Source: DAIOGN01 sp036745245
Lineage (GTDB): Bacteria > Zixibacteria > MSB-5A5 > JAUVRN01
Length of the DNA stretch: 16,929 nucleotides
Direction: 5' to 3'
NCBI GenBank assembly: GCA_036745245.1
Contig: DAIOGN010000076.1
Location: 1 to 16,929 of the forward strand
This document shows positions 1-7,377 of this stretch, in pieces. Under the pieces are notes generated by a model that was not told the DNA's origin, ran no database searches, and was given only the letters and a program-made list of their open reading frames with translations. How positions within the stretch are numbered: the stretch's first letter is position 1; each line of letters begins with the position of its first letter. The position numbers were made by a program, and so were the translations under genes.

Positions 1-159
1 GTTCGTGCCGTGTCCGTGCTCATCCCTGCGGGGCGACTCCGATCGACCCCCGTGCCGCCTCCGGGCCCACCCTCAAGATGGGGTCCCGGCGGGCCAGCGC
101 AACAGGAAGACGATTTCGAAATCGCAGGCAGGGAGATCAGGTGCCCTTACGGCCTCCGC

Positions 160-1727
160 TCAGCCCGAGGTGAGAACGGGCGCGGGCTCGGGTGCGGTCT
201 CGGCGTCGGGCAGGCAGGGCAAATTCAGTGTAAAGGTCGTGCCGATGCCTTCTGCACTCTCTGCCGTGAGCGTGCCACCGAGGGATCGGGCGATCGCGTG
301 ACAGTTCAGGAGTCCCAGACCGTGCCCCGACTTCTTGTCGCTGAACCGCTCCCGGAAAATGCGGGCGCTTGCGGCCCTCGACAGTCCGGGACCATTATCC
401 CGCACCACAAGTGACAGCTCGTCCTTCCCGGGCAGAGAGCGTACAGACACTTCGATCTTCCCATCGCGGCGGCCGCCCTGGTGGATCGCATCCGCGGCGT
501 TGTTCAGGAGATTCACCAGCACCTGCTGAATCAGGCTGACCTTCACCGCCGCCTTGGGCAGCTCCGGATTGGGCTGGTAGAGGATGTCCACTCCGTCGAA
601 ACGGTTCTGTGGTTTGAGGAAGGCCACCAGAGTCTCGATTTGCCGATTGAGATCGCAGGGGCCGGGCTCGAGATCGTCGCGACTCCCCATGAGGCCCTCG
701 GAGAAACGCGCGATCTTGTCGAGCACTCCCCGCATGGCCGCGAATTTCGCCTGGACTTTTTCCTGCCTCCCCGAAGCCAGAAGCATGGGGATGATGTCGA
801 GATTGCCGCCCAGGATCGTGAGAAAGTTGTTGATCTCGTGTGCCACTTCGCCGGCCATCTGGCCCCGTGTAGACTGGCGCTCCAGGTCGATGAGCAGGTG
901 ACCCAGCTGACGGAGTTCGGTGACGTCCTCCGCCAGAAACAAAAGCGCCTGAACGTCGGTCTTCGATTGCATGGGAACGACCGTGACTTCGAGCCGCGGC
1001 GTGCGGTGATCGCGCGTCACGAGTTCGAGTTCCCCGTGCCAGCGTGCCCCACCCGTCACNNNNNNNNNNTCACCGTGCGGTGAAGTTCCGACCAGGTGGC
1101 CGGCCCTGCCCACCGGGTCCACCAGCCCTCGACGGTCTGTCCCTTCAGGTCGGTGCCGGCGGACTCGAACAGGCCCACCGCCAGGGCGTTGTGGTGCAGG
1201 ATGCGCCCTTCGCGGTCGGTGATCCACACGGCCCACGGGAGATGGCCGAGCAGCGCTTCCAGACGGTCCGGTTGCGCAGGTCCGGTGGGTGCCGCGACGC
1301 TCTTCGGAATGTGCGAGTCTCCCGCGGTCACGCTGCTTTCGGCGTGCAGCCGGTTCCCCAGCGTGTCGAGCGCCCTGGCGAACCGCGACGTCTCTCCGAA
1401 TTCCATCCAGGCGGGAGTCTGCTCGGACACGGAGTTTGCATCGAGCTTCTGTCCGGCGGCTAGTTGCTCGGCACGCGTGACCAGACGCTCCAGAGGACTG
1501 ACCAGTCTGTCGTCGAGCCAGGCTGACAATCCGAGGGAGATACTCAGGACCGCCAGAAGCCCCAGGAAGATGAGCAGCCTCTGATCGATGCCGGCAGCGG
1601 CCACCAGCACACCCAGGAGCAGGGCCGCCGTCACAAGCGACTGAATCAGGAGCAACCGGAAGATCGTGCGCCGGCTCGAGGCTCGCGGCGGCGTGGATTG
1701 TCCTGCGATCGGTCCTGTGGGGGTCAT
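160..1727 (-). CDS. PAS-containing membrane sensor histidine kinase (interrupted by assembly gap)
   Basis: Two-component sensor kinase: it should autophosphorylate on His and pass phosphate to an unseen response regulator. The ATG at 1727 follows AGGAG by 7 nt. Two membrane segments (about residues 22-45 and 51-70) are joined by only a few residues, so there is no large periplasmic sensor. A HAMP-like linker follows (about 72-125), then a PAS domain (about 155-265). The H-box is AHEINNFL with His about 292, followed by an N-box (VLVNLLNNAADAI), G1 (DNGPGL) and G2 (GHGLGL). The 10-N gap falls inside the PAS domain and the flanks are in different frames. Merging the flanks through a shared TCAC gives one 517-residue frame. 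It diverges from moaA across 105 bp. The ligand is unknown, and no response regulator lies within the window. Confidence 0.9.
1060..1069. other. Assembly gap of 10 Ns inside the kinase gene
   Basis: Ten Ns join two contig ends. The left flank ends in TCAC (1056-1059) and the right flank begins with TCAC (1070-1073). The kinase reading frame does not carry across a 10-nt spacer but does carry across a 4-nt overlap, so the Ns are most likely an artificial spacer with no missing sequence. Confidence 0.95.
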
Positions 1728-1818
1728 GGGAAGGCTCCTGATTGCATATCGGCGCCGGAGGCCCTGTGGTTCAATCACTTCCGGGTGAAAAATGTCGCTC
1801 CACTTTCGGCGGGCTGCA

Positions 1819-1827
1819 TGATAGACT
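1819..1827 (+). promoter_or_regulatory. Possible extended -10 promoter of moaA, leaderless
   Basis: TGATAGACT fits an extended -10 (TGn plus TAGACT at 1822-1827) and lies 5 nt before the ATG at 1833. There is no good -35 hexamer and no ribosome binding site before the ATG, so transcription may begin at or next to the start codon. This is a sequence-only prediction. Confidence 0.4.
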
Positions 1828-1832
1828 ACGTC

Positions 1833-2816
1833 ATGGAGTTCCTCCACGACCGGTTCGGTCGCAAGATCGAGTACCTGCGGATCTCACTCACCGACCGCTG
1901 CAACATGCGGTGCTACTACTGCATGCCGAACGGCAGCCCCGATTTCGTAAAGTCGCAGGATCTCCTCGATGCCGACGAAATCGGACTCGTGGTGGGGGCC
2001 ATGGCCGATCGCGGTTTGCGCAAGGTGCGTCTCACGGGGGGTGAACCCCTGCTTCGTCCCGACATCGTGGACGTCGCCGCCACCGTCGCCGGGACGCCCG
2101 GCCTGAAGGACGTGGCGTTGTCCACCAACGGCCTGCTTCTGAAGAACCGGGCCGCGGCCCTGGTTGCGGCCGGAGTACGTCGCGCCAACATCAGCCTCGA
2201 CAGTCTCGATCCCATCAAGTTCGCGCGTGTCACCGGCAGCCCGTTCCACAGCCGCGTGCTCGCGGGTATCTACGCCGCGCTCGACGCGGGGATGTCTCCC
2301 GTGAAGATCAACATCGTGGCCCTTCCCGACCTCGACCTCGCGGACATGTCGGCGTTTCTATACTGGGCGCAACGGCATGCGCTGCACCTGCGCTTCATCG
2401 AAGAGATGCCGTTCGGAGCGGCCGACTCGGTGGGTCCGTCCAACGCGCGCCTGCGCACCATGATCGAGGCCCTGGCAGGCGATCTCGAGTTTCTGCCGCA
2501 CAATCCACTGGCCGACCTGGTGCCCCCCTGCCGGATTCCCGGCGAGTCCTGGACCATCACCTTCATTTCGCCCATGACGGGGCCGTTTTGTGGCGCCTGC
2601 AATCGCGTGCGGCTCACGGCGCGCGGATTCCTCAAGCTCTGTCTCGATGAGGATCTGGGACTCGACCTGGCGCCTCTGATACGGTCGGGAGCCGATCGTC
2701 GCGAGTTGTCGGACCGAATCCGTCATGCGATTTACCACGACAAACCCGAACGTCATCATTTCGCGGACGACGACTTCGACCGGCGCGGGCGCATCATGGC
2801 GCGCATCGGCGGCTGA
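1833..2816 (+). CDS. moaA: GTP 3',8-cyclase MoaA
   Basis: Radical SAM enzyme that turns GTP into 3',8-cyclo-GTP, the first step of molybdenum-cofactor synthesis in the cytoplasm. With the ATG at 1833 the protein has 327 residues, the usual MoaA length. The N-terminal CX3CX2C that binds the radical-SAM 4Fe-4S cluster is at Cys23, Cys27 and Cys30 (DRCNMRCYYC). GGEPLL follows. The C-terminal CX2CX13C that binds the second cluster is at about Cys253, Cys256 and Cys270 (FCGACNRVRLTARGFLKLC). The chain ends in the conserved Gly-Gly needed for activity. An in-frame ATG at 1818 would add five residues. I prefer 1833 because the family normally begins close to this point and a -10-like element ends 5 nt before it. 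moaC follows 3 nt after the stop. Confidence 0.95.
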   Translation: MEFLHDRFGRKIEYLRISLTDRCNMRCYYCMPNGSPDFVKSQDLLDADEIGLVVGAMADRGLRKVRLTGGEPLLRPDIVDVAATVAGTPGLKDVALSTNGLLLKNRAAALVAAGVRRANISLDSLDPIKFARVTGSPFHSRVLAGIYAALDAGMSPVKINIVALPDLDLADMSAFLYWAQRHALHLRFIEEMPFGAADSVGPSNARLRTMIEALAGDLEFLPHNPLADLVPPCRIPGESWTITFISPMTGPFCGACNRVRLTARGFLKLCLDEDLGLDLAPLIRSGADRRELSDRIRHAIYHDKPERHHFADDDFDRRGRIMARIGG

Positions 2817-2819
2817 GCC

Positions 2820-3284
2820 GTGAGCGAAATCCGCCACGACACCGTGCACATGGTCGACGTGGGCGACAAGCCGGTCACGTTCCGGCGCGCCCGCGCAGCC
2901 GGCGTTCTCTCCGTGTCCGAAGAACAGATGCGACTGCTCGCGTCGGGCGAAGTGGCCAAGGGGGACTGGCGAAGCGTGGCACGCGTGGGCGGCATCCTGG
3001 CCGCCAAGCGTTGTGCCGAGTGGATTCCGCTGTGTCACCCCATCGCCCTCGAGCAGGTGGAGGTGGACATCTCGCTGTCGGTCGACACGAGGCGCGTGCG
3101 TGTGGAGTGCACGGTGGCCACGCACGGCAAGACCGGTGTCGAAATGGAAGCGTTGTGCGGTGTGAGTTCGGCGCTTCTGTGCGTGTACGACATGATCAAG
3201 GGTGCGGATCGGGGCGCCACCATCGAGTCGGTGACGCTTCTTGAGAAGTCGGGTGGACGATCCGGGCACTGGACGCGGCCCTGA
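2820..3284 (+). CDS. moaC: Cyclic pyranopterin monophosphate synthase MoaC
   Basis: Works after MoaA, rearranging 3',8-cyclo-GTP into cyclic pyranopterin monophosphate. The protein has 154 residues, near the usual length (about 160), with a GTG start 3 nt after the moaA stop, so the two are surely co-transcribed. Active-site signatures are all present: the KGD lysine region (47-49), PLCHP (70-74), TGVEMEA (105-111) and YDMIK (123-127). It is therefore predicted to be active. No moaB, moaD, moaE or mogA is in the window, so the rest of the pathway must lie elsewhere. No + strand terminator with a U-tract follows. The hairpin 30 nt downstream is oriented for the opposite strand. Confidence 0.95.
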   Translation: MSEIRHDTVHMVDVGDKPVTFRRARAAGVLSVSEEQMRLLASGEVAKGDWRSVARVGGILAAKRCAEWIPLCHPIALEQVEVDISLSVDTRRVRVECTVATHGKTGVEMEALCGVSSALLCVYDMIKGADRGATIESVTLLEKSGGRSGHWTRP

Positions 3285-3300
3285 CCTGCGACCGAGAGCG

Positions 3301-3336
3301 AAAATAAAAAAAAAGAGCGGGCTTTGCAGCCCGCTC
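3301..3336 (-). terminator. Intrinsic terminator of the minus-strand small RNA
   Basis: A perfect 9-bp stem (GAGCGGGCT, loop of 4, AGCCCGCTC) spans 3315-3336. On the minus strand it is followed by a run of nine Ts (3314 down to about 3306) and then more A/T. On the + strand the T-run is missing, so the terminator serves leftward transcription and not moaC. Confidence 0.85.
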
Positions 3337-3430
3337 GATCTCGGGAGTGGTGGAGGGGGGATGCCCGACTTAAGGCGTCAGGCGGCTGGTTTGGGTACCA
3401 GCGCGCACCACTCCCAATCTTTTCGAGTCC
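3303..3430 (-). ncRNA. Candidate structured small RNA, about 128 nt, family not recognised
   Basis: A free-standing unit between moaC and the EamA transporter. Its promoter (3437-3464) predicts a start near 3430 and its terminator ends near 3303. The predicted fold is a three-way junction closed by a perfect 10-bp stem pairing 3406-3415 with 3343-3352. Inside are one 6-bp hairpin (3385-3402, loop of 6) and one 7-bp hairpin with a single G-U pair (3363-3383, loop of 7). The 3' side of the junction carries a single-stranded AUCCCCCCUC, which is C-rich and resembles an anti-Shine-Dalgarno sequence. It lacks the conserved signal recognition particle RNA apical loop, is too short for a typical 6S RNA, and has no tRNA or tmRNA features. 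No protein gene lies downstream on this strand before the terminator, so it is not a riboswitch leader. Its function is unknown; acting on mRNAs in trans is an inference. Confidence 0.7.
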
Positions 3431-3436
3431 GGGCTG

Positions 3437-3464
3437 AATATAGGCATTCGGCCGGACCTGTCAA
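3437..3464 (-). promoter_or_regulatory. Near-consensus sigma70-type promoter of the small RNA
   Basis: On the minus strand: TTGACA (3464-3459), a 16-nt spacer, then TATATT (3442-3437). The -35 is perfect and the -10 matches 5 of 6. The expected start is a purine at 3430 or 3428. No minus-strand coding region follows except the structured RNA. Confidence 0.8.
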
Positions 3465-3501
3465 GGACAATTGCCCCAGGAAAGAACAGCTGATCCACAT
3501 T

Positions 3502-3518
3502 CGCACAATAAGTGTGCG
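3502..3518. promoter_or_regulatory. Inverted repeat, possible operator
   Basis: CGCACA, 5-nt spacer, TGTGCG: a perfect 6-bp dyad in the spacer between the small-RNA promoter and the transporter gene. It could be an operator or simply a hairpin. No regulator is identified. Confidence 0.3.
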
Positions 3519-3578
3519 CCGCCAACACGTTGCTTTTCAGCCCTTTAGACGCTGGCCGCGGCATGGCCACCACAGGTT

Positions 3579-4433
3579 GTGGATAAGCCCAGTTCCTCCA
3601 TCACCATATTGATTCTGGCCGTACTGGCAGTGTCCACCGCGGCACCGGCCATCCGGCTGGGTTCAAGCCCCGCTCTCGCTGTTTCGTTCTGGCGCGTGGG
3701 TCTTGCGGCGTTTGCCATCGGTTGCGGAATGCTGGCGAGTGGACGAAAAACCACGCTGTTCCTGTCGCGGCTTGCTCCGCTGGCCGGTGTGCTGCTGGGA
3801 CTTCACTTCTGGACCTGGATCGCATCGCTCGATACGATCCCCGTGGCACGCTCCGTACTGCTTGTGTCCACCAAGCCGGTATGGGCTGCAATCCTCGGAC
3901 GCATACTTCTCAAAGATTCCGTCACCGCCAGAAACTGGTGCGGCATTGCCATCGCGTTGTGTGGAGTAGCCGTGGCCACCGGCGGCGGCGTGGGCATGAC
4001 CGGGGGCGATCTTCTGGCTCTCGCGGGCGCCGTTCTGGCGGCCGGCTACATGGTGGTGGGGCGTCGCGAGCGACAACGCCATGATCTGGCCCCGTATCTT
4101 TTCAATGTGTATGGCTGGGCCGCCCTCACGTTGCTGCCGGCACTCGTGTTCACGAGTACGTCGCCGTGGCCGTCACATGAAGTCGACTGGCTTGTCTTCG
4201 CATTTCTCGCGGCCGTGCCCACGGGGATCGGCCATTCGTTGTACAACTACTCGCTCAAACATCTCCCGGCGCACGTGGTGGCCACGACCATTACGCTCGA
4301 GCCCTGGGGCGCGTCGGTGTTCGCGTTCTTCCTCTTCGGGGAAACGCCCGAACCCTCCACGTGGTGGGCGGCGCCTCTGGTGCTGCTTGGAGTGTGGCTG
4401 GTGGTGCCGCGGACCGCGAGTTCGTCTCAGTAA
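3579..4433 (+). CDS. EamA/DMT-family permease
   Basis: A multi-spanning inner-membrane transporter of the drug/metabolite transporter superfamily. The 284 residues match the family length, with about ten hydrophobic helices arranged as two EamA repeats (about residues 8-135 and 145-280). Supporting motifs are an N-terminal FWRVGLAAFAIG stretch and LAGAVLAAGYMVVGRRER at the start of the second repeat. The late EPWGASVFAFFLFGE segment is typical of these exporters. The substrate cannot be told. The GTG at 3579 is the only usable start, since an in-frame stop lies at 3546. There is no strong ribosome binding site, and a perfect DnaA-box sequence overlaps the start codon. It converges on the VWA gene, with a short GC-rich hairpin (4434-4452) between them. 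Confidence 0.9.
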   Translation: MDKPSSSITILILAVLAVSTAAPAIRLGSSPALAVSFWRVGLAAFAIGCGMLASGRKTTLFLSRLAPLAGVLLGLHFWTWIASLDTIPVARSVLLVSTKPVWAAILGRILLKDSVTARNWCGIAIALCGVAVATGGGVGMTGGDLLALAGAVLAAGYMVVGRRERQRHDLAPYLFNVYGWAALTLLPALVFTSTSPWPSHEVDWLVFAFLAAVPTGIGHSLYNYSLKHLPAHVVATTITLEPWGASVFAFFLFGETPEPSTWWAAPLVLLGVWLVVPRTASSSQ

Positions 4434-4452
4434 CGGGCCCGCCAGCGGCCCG
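4434..4452. other. GC-rich hairpin between convergent genes
   Basis: CGGGCC, 7-nt loop, GGCCCG directly after the transporter stop codon. It has no T-run on either side, so it is not a classical intrinsic terminator, but it may help separate the two convergent transcripts. Confidence 0.35.
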
Positions 4453-4457
4453 GCCGC

Positions 4458-5546
4458 TCAGCGGATCTTGCGCCTGCGTTGCGACACGAAATCCCAGAGC
4501 ACAAACTCACCGAGCTCGTCGGGCGAGGTGAAGTAGGCGCGGCCGCGATTGAGCTCGGTGAGCCGGGCCACAAACGATCGAAGGTAGGGATCGCTGGTGA
4601 TCATGAATGTGGTGATGGGGATGCGGTGCTTCCGGCACGCCACCGCTTCATCGAGCGTCCGGTTCACGATCACCGGATCGAGGCCCACCGGATTCTTGTA
4701 CACCGAGCCTCCGGGCCGGTCGATCATGGAGGGCTTCCCGTCGGTGATCATGATGATCTGCTTGTTGGGATGCTTCTCGCGGGCCAAAAGCGAGCGCGCC
4801 ATCTGCAACCCGGCCTTGGTGTTGGTGTGAAACGGCCCGGCGTTGACGCGGGCGAGATCCGAGATCTTCACTTCGGAGGCCGAATCGCCGAAGAGCACCA
4901 CGCGCAGCGAGTCCTTGGGATACTGACGCAGGATCAGCTCCACCAGCGCGAGGGCCACCTGTTTGGCCGGCGTGATCCGGTCTTCGCCATACAGCACCAT
5001 GCTGTGGCTCACATCGAGCAGGAGCACCGTGGCGCAGGAGGTGCCCGACTCGGTTTCGGTGACTCTGAGATCGTCTTCGCCCAGGGTCAGCTCGTCCGAG
5101 CGCCGCAGGCTGTTCTTGAGCGACTCCTGAAAGTCGATCTTGCCAAGATCGTCGCCAAACTGGAACGGGCGACGCTCCGGAAGCGGTTCGGCCGTTCCCT
5201 CCCCCGCGTGTGGCGTGGCGTGAGACCCGCGACCGCCGGGGCGAAGCCCTCCGAAGATGCGCTCCAGTGCCTGCTGACGAATCAGTTTCTCCGCGCGTGC
5301 GCCGGGGACCAGGCCCCCTTTGGGATCGCGCCTTAGGTAGCGCTCGTCTTCGAGCTTCTGCCGGAATTCGTCCAGATCCCAGTCATCCGGGAGACGCCCC
5401 TGCGCCTTCAATTGCTCAAGCCAGCGGAGCGCCTCGTCCACATCGCCCGAGGTGAGCAGAAGCAGGTAGTGGAACAGCTTCAGGAGACTCTGTTCCGACA
5501 GGCGGCGCAGCCGCTCGGCATCCCACCGGGTATAGCGATATTCCAC
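4458..5546 (-). CDS. VWA-domain protein, partner of a MoxR-like AAA+ ATPase
   Basis: A 362-residue cytoplasmic protein. Residues 1-165 are a charged helical N-terminal region with a low-complexity Gly/Arg/Pro stretch around 100-125. A von Willebrand A domain follows (about 172-350) with an intact MIDAS metal site: DVSHS at 178-182, a Thr around 241-243, and ITDG at 267-270. The end is strongly basic (QRRRKIR). It starts with GTG 5 nt after the stop of the AAA+ gene, so the pair forms one operon. In known MoxR/VWA pairs (RavA-ViaA, NorQ-NorD, CoxD-CoxE) the VWA protein guides the ATPase to a target complex or a metal-insertion job. The target here is unknown. Confidence 0.85.
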   Translation of the reverse strand: MEYRYTRWDAERLRRLSEQSLLKLFHYLLLLTSGDVDEALRWLEQLKAQGRLPDDWDLDEFRQKLEDERYLRRDPKGGLVPGARAEKLIRQQALERIFGGLRPGGRGSHATPHAGEGTAEPLPERRPFQFGDDLGKIDFQESLKNSLRRSDELTLGEDDLRVTETESGTSCATVLLLDVSHSMVLYGEDRITPAKQVALALVELILRQYPKDSLRVVLFGDSASEVKISDLARVNAGPFHTNTKAGLQMARSLLAREKHPNKQIIMITDGKPSMIDRPGGSVYKNPVGLDPVIVNRTLDEAVACRKHRIPITTFMITSDPYLRSFVARLTELNRGRAYFTSPDELGEFVLWDFVSQRRRKIR

Positions 5547-5551
5547 GGGGC

Positions 5552-7012
5552 CTAGTCGCGGCCTCCCTTGAGCATGGTGGCGAGCATGTCGGTGTACCGG
5601 AACGCCACATCGGTGGCCTCGCGCGCCAGCATGTTGTACTGATGCAATCCTTCCAGCACGATCTCCATGGCCACGTGCAGGTCGGCTTCGTTTCCGGACT
5701 TGAAGCAGCGACGGGCGAGCACATCGAGCCCGCTGACGCTCACAAGTTTCTTTCCGTGTTCGGCGTCGGTGTCGGAATCTGAGAGGTCCACCTGGTGCCC
5801 GGTGTTGAACCAGCCCAGCACATCGCTGTACGGAGAGTCTTCGGTGGTGTCCCCCCGTGCGGCTTTCGGATTGGGGCAGTGCCGATCGAACACCCGACGC
5901 GCGGCGCGACCGAAGAGCCCCATCCCCACGACCAGGGGGCCCTCCTGCTCGCCTTCGTACACCAGTTCGATCTTCCCGGTGACGGCGGACAGTGCGGCCA
6001 CCACGTCGAGCAGCCGGGCACGCGCGGAGGGGACGCGCTGGACCAGCGCCCGGCGCTCCGCGTTGGAGACCACGTTCTCGAGAGCCGCGATCGGAACTCG
6101 TGCCGACACGCCCGACGTCTGATCGACATGCTCCGATTCGCGCGCCTCGAAGGCAAGCGACTCCACCACCTCTCGCAACAATGGGGAGATCTCCACGGAC
6201 GATTCGCGCTCGATCCAGGCCTCCTGGTCGGTGATGGCGAGTGCGTCCTCGAGGTGTGCTGGATAGTGGGTAAGGATCTGCGAATCGATCCGGTCCTTGA
6301 GCGGCGTGATGATGTTGCCGCGGTGCGTGTAGTCCTCGGGGTTCGCGGAAAATACGAGCAGCATGTCGAGTGGAATGCGAACCGGAAACCCCCGGATCTG
6401 AATGTCCTTCTCCTCGAGGAGATTGAGCAGCCCCACCTGGATGCGCGGCTGCAGATCGGGCAGTTCGTTGATTGCAAAGATGCCGCGATTGGAACGCGGG
6501 ATGATGCCATAGTGTATGACTTCGGGATCGGAGAAGTCGAGGCGCTCACGTGAGGCCTTCACCGGGTCGATGTCGCCCAGGAGATCGGCCACCGAAACGT
6601 CGGGCGTGGCCAGCTTCTCGCCGTAGCGCGCCTCCCGGTGCCGCCACGCCACCGGAGCGTCGTCTCCCCGTTCCGCCACCAGGCGGCGGCCCAGATCGGA
6701 GGCCGGCGACAGCGGGTCGTCGTTGAGCGGCGCGCCCTCGAGCACGGGAATGTACTCGTCGAGGAAACGTGTGAGCATGCGCAGGAGGCGCGTCTTGGCC
6801 TGCCCACGCAGGCCGAGCAGAAGGATGTTGTGGCGCGCGAGCAGGGCGTTCACCAGATGCGGGATCACCGTCCGGTCGTAGCCTTTGATGCCCGGAAAGA
6901 GTTCTTCGTCCCGCGAGAGAAAGTCACGCAGGTTGGAGCGGATCTCGTCTTTGACGGATCGACTCCGGTAGCCCGAAGCGCGCAGGGCGCCGAGCGTGGC
7001 GGGTTGTCTCAT
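5552..7012 (-). CDS. MoxR/ChlI-like AAA+ ATPase
   Basis: A 486-residue AAA+ ATPase of the MoxR/Mg-chelatase-I type, probably a ring-forming remodelling enzyme working with the VWA protein encoded next. Walker A is GLRGQAKT (67-74). The Walker B position reads GIFAINEL (177-184), with Asn where many relatives have Asp before the catalytic Glu. Sensor 1 is SANPEDYT (222-229), with PLKDR just after. An acidic, helical C-terminal half of about 230 residues is probably the lid and target-specific part. The ATG at 7012 has GAGGAG 6 nt upstream, which decides it over in-frame codons further upstream. It is the first gene of a two-gene operon and diverges from the OmpA-like gene. Confidence 0.88.
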   Translation of the reverse strand: MRQPATLGALRASGYRSRSVKDEIRSNLRDFLSRDEELFPGIKGYDRTVIPHLVNALLARHNILLLGLRGQAKTRLLRMLTRFLDEYIPVLEGAPLNDDPLSPASDLGRRLVAERGDDAPVAWRHREARYGEKLATPDVSVADLLGDIDPVKASRERLDFSDPEVIHYGIIPRSNRGIFAINELPDLQPRIQVGLLNLLEEKDIQIRGFPVRIPLDMLLVFSANPEDYTHRGNIITPLKDRIDSQILTHYPAHLEDALAITDQEAWIERESSVEISPLLREVVESLAFEARESEHVDQTSGVSARVPIAALENVVSNAERRALVQRVPSARARLLDVVAALSAVTGKIELVYEGEQEGPLVVGMGLFGRAARRVFDRHCPNPKAARGDTTEDSPYSDVLGWFNTGHQVDLSDSDTDAEHGKKLVSVSGLDVLARRCFKSGNEADLHVAMEIVLEGLHQYNMLAREATDVAFRYTDMLATMLKGGRD

Positions 7013-7104
7013 GTAACTCCTCGACGTGGGGTGCACATCAACAGCGCAACGCGGGGTTGCCCGCATCAAAGGCGATGGAGACCTCGAGGGCAATGCCATT
7101 CGAA

Positions 7105-7146
7105 CCCCGGCGGTCCGCCCGCTCTGTGCTCGCCGGGGCGGTTTTT
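7105..7146 (+). terminator. Possible + strand terminator with two competing stems
   Basis: CCCCGGCG (7105-7112) can pair with CGCCGGGG (7131-7138). Alternatively CCGCCC (7115-7120) can pair with GGGCGG (7136-7141), which is followed at once by TTTTT (7142-7146). The second pairing looks like an intrinsic terminator. No clear upstream + strand promoter was found, so its role is uncertain. Confidence 0.4.
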
Positions 7147-7173
7147 CGGCTTTTCGCGAGCCCGGGACAGGGA

Positions 7174-7179
7174 TATACT
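7174..7179 (+). promoter_or_regulatory. Possible -10 element of the OmpA-like operon
   Basis: TATACT matches 5 of 6 consensus positions. The -35 region 16-18 nt upstream is T-rich but poor. If used, it gives a 5' leader of about 190 nt containing a 7-bp hairpin at 7330-7350. Confidence 0.35.
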
Positions 7180-7377
7180 TCGGAGCGTACGTGGGTTCCA
7201 CCCCGGCTGCGACCGACTGCGAGTTGTGCCCGAATCGTTCTCCAACCAGGACGTTCCAGAACACTCAGCGGTGGCATCGCGGCGTCGGCACCAGCCGTCC
7301 CGCAGGGGCACCTGCAAGCACAGTTTGACGTCCGGCCTGCGACGCCGGACGCGCGGACACACCATCTGGAGGACGTA

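Larger units (their letters stand above)
7013..7377. other. Divergent intergenic region, 365 bp, no protein gene
   Basis: Separates the AAA+/VWA operon (leftward) from the OmpA-like gene (rightward). It holds a GC-rich hairpin ending in TTTTT on the + strand (7105-7146), a TATACT -10-like hexamer (7174-7179) and a hairpin in the predicted OmpA leader (7330-7350). I found no convincing promoter for the leftward operon and no tRNA, despite a T-arm-like ATTCGAACC at 7098. Confidence 0.6.

Noticed and set aside
1..23. Start of another minus-strand gene (ATG at 23, reading MSTDTAR to the edge), possibly the kinase's response regulator
   Set aside because: Only seven codons are visible, and the AGGG directly abuts the ATG, so neither the start nor the product can be supported.
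1056..1236. A separate short histidine-kinase gene starting at 1236, or a frameshifted pseudogene
   Set aside because: The residues upstream of the N gap in that frame are an out-of-frame translation of the PAS region. The true start at 1727 has a ribosome binding site, and merging the gap restores one frame.
3285..3340. The hairpin after moaC as the terminator of the moaA-moaC operon
   Set aside because: On the + strand the hairpin is preceded by A-rich sequence but not followed by Ts. Its polarity fits only leftward transcription.
3491..3586. Replication origin, suggested by two DnaA-box-like sequences
   Set aside because: Only one perfect and one imperfect box, no AT-rich unwinding region, and no dnaA, dnaN, gyrB or parAB genes nearby.
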